DNA of 36,858 nt from JANSWO01 sp964351875 (GTDB lineage Bacteria; Pseudomonadota; Gammaproteobacteria; Pseudomonadales; Azotimanducaceae). The notes below the pieces were generated by a model. The model did not search any database, was not told where the DNA came from, and saw nothing but the letters and a program-made list of their open reading frames with translations. Position numbers and translations under genes: made by a program. Below, one piece after another: positions 17,568-23,434 of the stretch (positions within the stretch are counted from its first letter, which is position 1; the number at the start of each line of letters is the position of its first letter). Location: assembly GCA_964351875.1 (NCBI GenBank), contig CAYGQC010000022.1:1-36858 (forward strand), written 5' to 3'.

Positions 17568-17831
17568 TCAACGATCAGACGTATCGTTTGACGCCCACTG
17601 GCTAGCGGATTCAGCCGCCTGTCGATCTAGCTCTACGCGCTGCTGCCTCAGCCATCGCCGTCTAGCGCGAATCGGCAGCCAGACGTTGATGGCGATAGCC
17701 AGCAACGTGACCAGCACGGACAACCAGACGTACGCGCCGTAGCCACTCATGCAAGCGGTCTCGCCGAATCCGCAAAGCCACTCACCCAGCTCAACAAATA
17801 TCCGGTCCAGACCGCTCATTTGCTGACTCAT
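17568..17831 (-). CDS. ccmD: Heme exporter subunit CcmD
   Basis: A small membrane protein of 87 residues with the characteristic MSGYGAYVWLSVLVTLLAIA helix followed by the basic WLPIRARRRWLRQ tail. CcmD links CcmC to CcmE and helps release holo-CcmE from the CcmABC complex. The start at 17831 overlaps the ccmC stop (ATGA), which supports the longer form. An internal Met at residue 28 (17750) would give a more conventional 60-residue CcmD, so the 27-residue N-terminal extension, containing two cysteines, is uncertain. Confidence 0.88.
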   Translation of the reverse strand: MSQQMSGLDRIFVELGEWLCGFGETACMSGYGAYVWLSVLVTLLAIAINVWLPIRARRRWLRQQRVELDRQAAESASQWASNDTSDR

Positions 17832-18583
17832 GATCCCAGCAACCGACGCGCTTCTGCCTGCGCCCAGCTCGATCCGCTCTCGCGATTAAGCAGCTCTACC
17901 CGAACGCGAGCCAGTAGCACCGCGCCCATGAACGCGTAGAAACCTAGCACGAGAACTAACAGAGGCAGATACATCTCCGCCGGCATCTTGGGCTGTTCTA
18001 CCAGCGAAAACGTCGACGGCTGATGAAGCGTGCGCCACCACTCAACCGAGTATTTGATGATCGGAATGTTGATCAGGCCGATCACGGCCAGCAGCGCGCT
18101 CGCCCGGGCGCGACTATCGGGCCGGGGAATAGCCTCACGCAAGGCGTAAATACCGAAGTAGAGGAACAGTAAAATCAGCATTGAGGTGGTTCTGGCATCC
18201 CACTCCCACCACGTGCCCCACATGGGCCGGCCCCAAACCGAGCCGGTGATCAGAGCCAGCGCTGTGAGAGAAGCGCCGATCAGCAGCGCCTCCTGCAGCA
18301 CGACGTCTGCGAGTTTCATCCGCCAGACAAGGTGCACAAATCCCGCGATGCCGACCATCAGGTAACAGCTCTGGGCGAGTATCGCGGTGGGCACGTGCAC
18401 GTAGATGATTCGGAAGGCGTCGCTCTGCTGGTAGTCCGGCGGCGCGATGAACAGCCCCCAGACCAGCCCAACCGGTATGAGCACAGCGGCCAGGATGCCA
18501 AAGCCCCACATCCACGGACGCGCGATACCGTACATCCACGGCGGAGAGCCGAGGCGGTGCCAGAATGTCTTCAACATACCCAT
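17828..18583 (-). CDS. ccmC: Heme exporter/translocation protein CcmC
   Basis: A 251-residue inner-membrane protein with six hydrophobic segments and the tryptophan-rich WWD signature WGTWWEWDART. Conserved histidines sit in the flanking periplasmic loops (YVHVPTA and LHQPS). It positions heme for covalent attachment to CcmE. Start ATG at 18583; a second Met two codons later is an alternative. A GATAAT hexamer lies on the minus strand only 7-12 nt upstream of the start (18590-18595). If it is a real -10 the mRNA would be nearly leaderless. ccmB ends 112 nt upstream, so a local promoter is possible. Confidence 0.96.
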   Translation of the reverse strand: MGMLKTFWHRLGSPPWMYGIARPWMWGFGILAAVLIPVGLVWGLFIAPPDYQQSDAFRIIYVHVPTAILAQSCYLMVGIAGFVHLVWRMKLADVVLQEALLIGASLTALALITGSVWGRPMWGTWWEWDARTTSMLILLFLYFGIYALREAIPRPDSRARASALLAVIGLINIPIIKYSVEWWRTLHQPSTFSLVEQPKMPAEMYLPLLVLVLGFYAFMGAVLLARVRVELLNRESGSSWAQAEARRLLGS

Positions 18584-18695
18584 GGTCTAATTATCACCCG
18601 CACCGGCATGACTTGCCCACCGGTCGCACCCGCTAAAAGCTGCTCTGTTCGGACCAAACGGAGTTCTTGAGGCTTCGACTGTGACAGGCTTCACG

Positions 18696-19364
18696 TCACT
18701 CCTCACACGCGACGCGAATCGCAGCCGCTACCGCAAAAGGCGTCAGCGTAAAGGATAGGCCAGCGAGTACAGCAAGCCAGGCCAATGGCCCGACAACACT
18801 CGCACCCTGAACGGCAAACGAGGTTGCCGAGGTTCCGAAGATCAACACGGGGATATAGAGCGGTAGCACAATCAGGGCCAGGAGCATCCCGCCGCGACCA
18901 AGTGAAACCGTCAGAGCTGCACCGACTGCACCGAGACAGGCAACGGTAGGCGTGCCCAATAGCAGACTGAGCAGCAGGGTCGACAGCGCTTCTAAAGGCA
19001 GCGACAACGCCAGTGCAGCGATCGGCGCAAACAGCACGAGCGGCAGGGAGGCCGCGCACCAGTGCGCCAGAAGCTTGCCGACAACGGCGAGAAAAAGCGG
19101 CTCAGCGGACAGCACCATTTGCTCGAGCGAGCCATCCGCGAAGTCGCGCCGAAACAACCCCTCAAGCGACAGCAGCGATGCGAGCAACGCCAGCACCCAG
19201 ATGACCCCGGGCGCAATCGCAGCCAGTTGCTCCGGTTCGGGCGAGATCGCCAGAGGAAACAACATTACCACCACCGCAAAGAACATCAGCGACGTTGTCA
19301 TCTCGTGCCGTGAGCGCAATGCGATTCGCCAATCGCGCAAAAACTGAGCCAGGAGCGCGTTCAT
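18696..19364 (-). CDS. ccmB: Heme exporter membrane subunit CcmB
   Basis: A 222-residue permease subunit of the CcmAB ABC transporter with six hydrophobic helices. The conserved cytoplasmic N-terminus FLRDWRIALRSR and the GLFRRDFADGSLEQMVLS loop contact the ATPase. Start chosen at the ATG at 19364 because it overlaps the ccmA stop in an ATGA and gives the standard MNALLAQF N-terminus. The longer open frame from 19421 would add an unrelated Pro/Arg-rich leader. It works with CcmA to release holo-CcmE from CcmC. Confidence 0.95.
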   Translation of the reverse strand: MNALLAQFLRDWRIALRSRHEMTTSLMFFAVVVMLFPLAISPEPEQLAAIAPGVIWVLALLASLLSLEGLFRRDFADGSLEQMVLSAEPLFLAVVGKLLAHWCAASLPLVLFAPIAALALSLPLEALSTLLLSLLLGTPTVACLGAVGAALTVSLGRGGMLLALIVLPLYIPVLIFGTSATSFAVQGASVVGPLAWLAVLAGLSFTLTPFAVAAAIRVACEE

Positions 19365-19981
19365 CGACCGAGCTCGATCCGCTCGCTGGGGGATGCCGGC
19401 AGGTCCTGGTGGGTGGCGCAAATCACGCCACCGCCGCCGGCGAGATGATCCTCTATAAGCTCTCCCACTAGTGCTTCGCCTGATGCGTCGAGCGCTGTCA
19501 GCGGCTCGTCGAGCAACCAGAGCGGTTTCGTGGCACTGGTCATTAGCAGCCGCGCCAGACCGACACGGCGTTGTTGGCCAGCGGATAACTGAGCAAGCAA
19601 TCGATCGGGGTAAGGCACGCCAACCCGCTGTAGCAACCCTGGCAGGTCCGGCGCCGATGATCCCGCCAAACCCGCGAACCAGGCGAGGTTCTCAGCTACC
19701 GTCAGGCTGGGTGACAGACCACCGCGATGGCCGAAATAGGCGAGCTCACGAGCTTTAATCTGACCACTCACATCCGGGTAGAGGCCTGCGAGAGCGCGCA
19801 GCAGGGTCGATTTGCCACTGCCATTCGGGCCGCGCAACTCAAGCAGCCCCCCGCGCTTCAGCGAGAAAGAGAGATCGCGAAACAGCTCTCGTCCTCCGCG
19901 TTCACAGCGCAAATCACTCGCGTGGCAAAGCACTGACGAGTATGGCTCAGCTTGTTCCGACGACGTCGAGGGTTCGCTCAT
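19361..19981 (-). CDS. ccmA: Heme exporter ATPase CcmA
   Basis: A 206-residue ABC ATPase. Walker A is GPNGSGKS (residues 51-58), the signature LSAGQQRRVGLARLL, Walker B LWLLDEP, and the H-loop ATHQDL near the C-terminus. The N-terminal 20 residues are more polar than usual for CcmA and the start lacks a clear ribosome binding site, so the real start may be slightly downstream. It is the first gene of the ccm operon. The 203-nt gap upstream (19982-20184) must hold its promoter, but I see no convincing -35/-10 pair there. Confidence 0.95.
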   Translation of the reverse strand: MSEPSTSSEQAEPYSSVLCHASDLRCERGGRELFRDLSFSLKRGGLLELRGPNGSGKSTLLRALAGLYPDVSGQIKARELAYFGHRGGLSPSLTVAENLAWFAGLAGSSAPDLPGLLQRVGVPYPDRLLAQLSAGQQRRVGLARLLMTSATKPLWLLDEPLTALDASGEALVGELIEDHLAGGGGVICATHQDLPASPSERIELGR

Positions 19982-20184
19982 TTTGGCCCGCGCTGCCCAG
20001 TAGCTGTCTCACGGGAAACCGTATGGACAGCGTCCGTCGAAGCTCACGCGTACGCTCTTGAAAAGGAGGTCGCAAGTTTACGTGAAATGCCAGAGAAAAC
20101 CGGCACCTGCGTCGAATTCAGCGCCATCGCCCAGAGCGTCAGCACCACCTCTGCAGTCGCAAGCTTTCAGTGAGGGTAACGTCA

Positions 20185-20814
20185 TCAGACGCCGACAAGG
20201 ATGTGCTCCGCCACCACCGCATCGGCAGACTCTTCGGGCCCGCGCCTGGCGCGAACGATGAGCTCATACCGTCCGCCGGCTGCAATCAGGTCGCCGGTCG
20301 CAACGGTCAGGCCAAAGCTCTCGTCCAGTTGCAATGCACTCGAGCGATAGAGCTCAGCACCGGACGCGTTTCGAATAACCAGATCGTAGCTATGGAAACC
20401 CATCGGCCCGATGGCGACTTCCAGCAAAGCGTTGGCATCCGCCCGCACGGCCACCGTTTCCGAACCGAGGCTGCGGCTGGCGCTGAGCAAGACTCTCTCA
20501 CCAACGCTGTGGGCGGCGAGAACCGTTGCGCCCTGTAGCTGTCGGTTCTCCACGAACAGGTAACTGGAGGCTGCCAGTCCGACACAGGCAACAAGCCCGG
20601 CCGCTGCCGCCAGCGGCGAGCGCCAGAACGCAACCGGCGCCATTGCCGGGTGTTCAAGCAAACCATCGCGAAGCGCGATCGCTGCCTCTACCTCGTCCAG
20701 CACGCCCGGATGTTCGAAGAAATACTCTTCAAACGCATCCGTGTCTTCGGCGGACAGCCGGCCAAGCACGTAGCGCTCAACCACCTGGTCTCTATCTATC
20801 GTTCTCAGATCCAT
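20185..20814 (-). CDS. Membrane anti-sigma-like protein with degenerate zinc-finger site
   Basis: About 209 residues from the ATG at 20814; an upstream TTG at 20898 would add 28 residues with no family character. The N-terminal cytoplasmic part VERYVLGRLSAEDTDAFEEYFFE follows the pattern of ZAS/zf-HC2 anti-sigma domains. However, where CPxC normally follows there is FFEHPGVLDEVE, with no cysteines. One membrane helix follows (about residues 66-88) and then a periplasmic beta-rich domain (about 90-209) of unknown fold. The gene is immediately downstream of an ECF sigma gene (120-nt gap). I infer that it restrains that sigma factor and senses an envelope signal. It might instead be a structural relative that no longer binds sigma. 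Confidence 0.7.
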   Translation of the reverse strand: MDLRTIDRDQVVERYVLGRLSAEDTDAFEEYFFEHPGVLDEVEAAIALRDGLLEHPAMAPVAFWRSPLAAAAGLVACVGLAASSYLFVENRQLQGATVLAAHSVGERVLLSASRSLGSETVAVRADANALLEVAIGPMGFHSYDLVIRNASGAELYRSSALQLDESFGLTVATGDLIAAGGRYELIVRARRGPEESADAVVAEHILVGV

Positions 20815-20934
20815 AGCGCAATTCTCGGATTCATTCAGCCACCTTCCCTGGTTCGATAGCGACGTATCGAGTAGTCCACACACCTGTCCGACTGGCAAAG
20901 ACAGCAGGATATACGTCTGATTCGCGTTTGCTCA

Positions 20935-21570
20935 TCAGCGATCCGTCTCATCGTCGAACACCTGAGCAGCTCGCAAGCCGCCGGGGATCCGACGCATCGC
21001 GATGTCGCGCAACCGACCGCGAGCTCGACTGAGCACCCGATCGAAAGCGGCGGGCGCAAGTAGCATTCCGCGACAAACCTGCGCCTTGTCCTGATGCAAC
21101 AGGTAGACGCGTCGGATCACTTCCTGATCCCTGGGTTTGCTCAATTCCTTGAGTAGCAGAGCAACCAGCTCGGCGGGGTTCGACCGTGACAACAAGCGAA
21201 ACGGATCGTTTGCCGCAGATCCAAGCGCATCTACTACGTCGCTGGATATGTGAGTCTGGCGTCGGAACTCGCGTCGACTCCAGTTTGCCCACTGATAACG
21301 AGCCGTCTGACGGACAAATGCGGGGAGAGCCGCTGGATCGTCCAGAGCTTCCGACTTGAGACGCTCGAGCACGACAATCAGCGTTTCCTGAGTGAGATCC
21401 TCCGCGAGCGCTGGATCCCGGGAAAGCCTCTCGAGTTGAATGAGCAAAGGCCGCCGGTAGCGACGGCAGAGCTCCGTTGCGGCGCCTGCACGCTGCGCCC
21501 CTACCTCGACCGCAAGTTTCTCGGGCGGCCAGCGGTGAGGCTCGCCTGCACTGTCGAATTCGCGATCCAA
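20935..21570 (-). CDS. ECF-type RNA polymerase sigma factor
   Basis: A 211-residue sigma-70-family protein with only regions 2 and 4, as in ECF factors. Region 2 spans about residues 35-105 (LCRRYRRPLLIQLERL, then LAEDLTQETLIVVLERL, then the -10-recognising WANWSRREFRRQ). Region 4 spans about 140-195 (PRDQEVIRRVYLLHQDKAQVC, then the helix-turn-helix LAPAAFDRVLSRARGRLRDI). The start is a TTG at 21570 because an in-frame stop precedes it at 21598-21600 and no ATG/GTG intervenes. It lies between an unknown protein and an anti-sigma-like membrane protein. A sigma-70-like promoter (21609-21635) lies upstream, so it can be expressed separately from the protease gene. Its regulon is unknown; the neighbouring protease genes are the obvious candidates. 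Confidence 0.85.
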   Translation of the reverse strand: MDREFDSAGEPHRWPPEKLAVEVGAQRAGAATELCRRYRRPLLIQLERLSRDPALAEDLTQETLIVVLERLKSEALDDPAALPAFVRQTARYQWANWSRREFRRQTHISSDVVDALGSAANDPFRLLSRSNPAELVALLLKELSKPRDQEVIRRVYLLHQDKAQVCRGMLLAPAAFDRVLSRARGRLRDIAMRRIPGGLRAAQVFDDETDR

Positions 21571-21608
21571 TGGGTACGTTCCCGGAGATCCTTTGAGTCA
21601 GGCGGCCG

Positions 21609-21635
21609 AGTATAGGGGTGAGCGGGCTCATTCAA
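21609..21635 (-). promoter_or_regulatory. Candidate promoter for the ECF sigma gene
   Basis: On the minus strand a TTGAAT -35-like hexamer (21630-21635) and a TATACT -10-like hexamer (21609-21614) are spaced 15 nt apart. This is slightly short of the optimum but both hexamers match well. A transcript would start near 21602, about 30 nt before the TTG start of the sigma gene. The -35 lies inside the loop of the inverted repeat at 21621-21645. Confidence 0.4.
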
Positions 21636-21645
21636 CCAGCCCGCT
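21621..21645. repeat. 8-bp inverted repeat at the stop of the unknown gene
   Basis: The arms AGCGGGCT and AGCCCGCT (21621-21628 and 21638-21645) form a perfect GC-rich stem with a 9-nt loop, starting at the TAA stop of the 126-residue protein gene. No T-tract follows on the minus strand, so it is not a clear terminator. It overlaps the candidate sigma promoter and may act as a transcript attenuator, an mRNA 3' stabiliser or an operator. Confidence 0.5.
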
Positions 21646-22025
21646 TACGGCCCCGCAGACCACTCACCGTCACCCACCTGGGCGCCGGCAAGCGCACGCA
21701 GTTGAGCGCCACCCAATTGGAATTTGACCGTGTTCGCCTTTGCGTCTTCCACGGACACCACAATCGGTAGCACGGCGCGGTTGTCGGGACAGATTTGCCC
21801 AATCAGCACAGGCTGGCCGTAAACCTCGGTACCGAAGAGCGCACAGCCCGACCAGGAAGCGCTCTTCGCGGCATCCGTCACGGTCAGAAACACGGCGTCA
21901 TCGCGAACTGCCAAGGTCATCTTGGAGCCCGCTTGAACCAGGCCGTGGACGTCGCCATGCACGTCCTTCGCAACAAGCGGGCCGGCTGCGGCCAGTTTCT
22001 CAATCCAATCCGATACGTTACTCAC
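21645..22025 (-). CDS. Unrecognised 126-residue protein in the protease/sigma cassette
   Basis: I do not recognise this protein. It is 126 residues long, soluble-looking, with no signal peptide or membrane helix. After a short N-terminal helix (SDWIEKLAAAGPLVA) it is beta-rich with regular alternation (KMTLAVRDDAVFLTVTDA, VLIGQICPDN, VLPIVVSVEDA, NTVKFQLGGAQLRAL), suggesting a compact barrel or sandwich. Two cysteines are present. The GTG start at 22025 has a good AAGGTG ribosome binding site 7-8 nt upstream. It lies 44 nt after the subtilase gene and 74 nt before the sigma gene on the same strand. Being between a protease and a sigma factor it could be an inhibitor, substrate or adaptor of the protease, but that is inference from position only. 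Confidence 0.7.
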   Translation of the reverse strand: MSNVSDWIEKLAAAGPLVAKDVHGDVHGLVQAGSKMTLAVRDDAVFLTVTDAAKSASWSGCALFGTEVYGQPVLIGQICPDNRAVLPIVVSVEDAKANTVKFQLGGAQLRALAGAQVGDGEWSAGP

Positions 22026-22069
22026 TAGTTTTCACCTTCAAAGTTTGTTGATTCAGTTTGCGCAACTCG

Positions 22070-23296
22070 CTACAGCTCGGAACCAGTGGAACGCATCGCG
22101 CGCAAGCGCTGGCGAGAGTTTCGCCCGCGCGAACGATTCAATTCGTTCAGCGCGCCTTCCACGTTCAGCACTGGCAGTTTATCGGCTCGACCGCGCGCGC
22201 CGTGCCTGAGCCAGTCGGCGAGTTCGCCTACTCTGGCCCGGCTACCCATCATGTCAAAATGCCGTCTTTGCAACAAAGCCAGAGCACCCGCCACAGCCGC
22301 AGCCGCCTGGGACGTGCCTTCGCGGACCGCTGATCCGGAAACGCCCGTTCTGGCACTGGAAACGTAGGGGCCTGCAGGAGCCGCAATCGTCGTTCGCGAA
22401 CTGCGCTGGGATTCGTCGGTCAGACGCCATCGGCCGTTGGAACACACGCTTCCGGCAACGCTGATGGCTTCGGCGCAAACCGCCGGGTACGCCATGCCTG
22501 CGGACGCGCGCTCACGTTTGTGCAGGTTGCCTGCGGGTACGACCACCGGGATGCGCCGATGGTGGCATTCTCGAATTGCCTCAGATATGACGTCCGTGCG
22601 AAACGCCGAATCGTCCGCGTGACCATGGCCGTCAGCAACCGCAAGCAACACCACGGATACGCCCCGACTCGCCTCGTCATCCAGCAGCCAGGTTAACGCT
22701 CGTTCCACCCAGGCGAGATCACCGCTAGCGCCTGGGCCGCTCAGGACTCGCATCGAGAGAAGATCTGCACCCGGCGCGATGCCGGTATGAATGCCCCTAC
22801 CGGCGACGATGCCGGCCAGATGGCTACCGTGGCCCGACTGATCGTCAAAAGCCGCGGACGACAGCGCATCGCCCGTGAAGTCCACCTGCTCAAAAGAGCG
22901 ATCATTGCCACCAAAGTCAGCATGCAGACGATTGACCCCGGAATCGAGGATCGCAACTTTGACGCCAGATCCGTCAACGTCGTAGCGCCGTCTCGCACCG
23001 TCCGCATCGAGTAGCAAACCGCTGTCGACGACGCTTTGGTGGGAGGAGCGCTCAGCCTTTTCTCTGCTCGCGCCGCTATCGCCACAATCTCCAAGGCCAT
23101 GATCGCCACTGTGCGTTTGGCAGCCCGGTGAGGCTGTATCAAATTCCGATTCGGCTGCCGGGCTTGCCGCCATGTCTGCACCATGAGCGATCGGCCGATC
23201 GCCGTTGATGGATGCACCAAAGAAGCTGGGCGACAGGTTTGCCCTGTGGGTGAGCATCGGCATCTGGGACGAAGCTGAAGACTGATCCGTTTTCAT
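22070..23296 (-). CDS. Subtilisin-like serine protease (S8 family)
   Basis: A 408-residue S8 peptidase from the ATG at 23296. In this numbering the catalytic triad is Asp118 (VAILDSGVN), His156 (SGHGSHLAGIVAG) and Ser329 (EGTSQAAAAVAGALALL), with the oxyanion Asn257 in VVPAGN. All are intact. The first 80 residues are polar, rich in Ser/Ala/Gly/His/Asp with several cysteines, and contain no signal peptide, which is unusual for subtilases and suggests a cytoplasmic enzyme or a non-classical exit route. A longer frame to an ATG at 23413 exists but lacks a ribosome binding site and would overlap the divergent gene. The C-terminal tail is Arg-rich (RGRNSRQRLRAMR). It is first in a minus-strand run with the unknown protein and the sigma/anti-sigma pair, and divergent from the TPR-CHAT gene. 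Confidence 0.88.
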   Translation of the reverse strand: MKTDQSSASSQMPMLTHRANLSPSFFGASINGDRPIAHGADMAASPAAESEFDTASPGCQTHSGDHGLGDCGDSGASREKAERSSHQSVVDSGLLLDADGARRRYDVDGSGVKVAILDSGVNRLHADFGGNDRSFEQVDFTGDALSSAAFDDQSGHGSHLAGIVAGRGIHTGIAPGADLLSMRVLSGPGASGDLAWVERALTWLLDDEASRGVSVVLLAVADGHGHADDSAFRTDVISEAIRECHHRRIPVVVPAGNLHKRERASAGMAYPAVCAEAISVAGSVCSNGRWRLTDESQRSSRTTIAAPAGPYVSSARTGVSGSAVREGTSQAAAAVAGALALLQRRHFDMMGSRARVGELADWLRHGARGRADKLPVLNVEGALNELNRSRGRNSRQRLRAMRSTGSEL

Positions 23297-23374
23297 ATAT
23301 GTGTTGTCATTACCGACATGTCTCGCCCCAATCACCCGTTTCAGTGCAGCCCTACTCAACCGCGATTGCGAGGC

Positions 23375-23391
23375 TTGACGCAGTCCGTCAA
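23375..23391. promoter_or_regulatory. Palindrome TTGACG-N5-CGTCAA between the divergent protease genes
   Basis: A perfect 6-bp inverted repeat with a 5-nt centre lies in the gap between the subtilase start (23296) and the preferred CHAT start (23435). Each half resembles a sigma-70 -35 hexamer for one direction, so a factor binding here could control both genes. No good -10 hexamer is found at 16-18 nt on either side, so it may be an operator rather than a double promoter. If the CHAT protein began at the ATG at 23318 the site would lie inside coding sequence. Confidence 0.4.
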
Positions 23392-23434
23392 TGTCCCAGC
23401 AAAGCTTCGTCATCAAGCCAGGAAACGCTGGCTT

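Noticed and set aside
20061..20090. A perfect AAAAGGAGGT Shine-Dalgarno-like string on the + strand in the ccmA upstream gap
   Set aside because: The possible starts after it (GTG at 20082, ATG at 20087) open no credible gene; the local + strand frame has no protein character. It is probably chance.
20948..21631. A 227-residue minus-strand frame overlapping the sigma factor in another frame
   Set aside because: The alternative frame lacks sigma regions and is rich in Arg/Ser/Gly. The 20935-21570 frame shows clear regions 2 and 4.
23318..23434. Upstream ATG extension of the CHAT protein
   Set aside because: The added 39 residues are basic with no family features, lack a ribosome binding site, and would cover most of the intergenic region between the divergent genes. 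Kept only as an alternative start.
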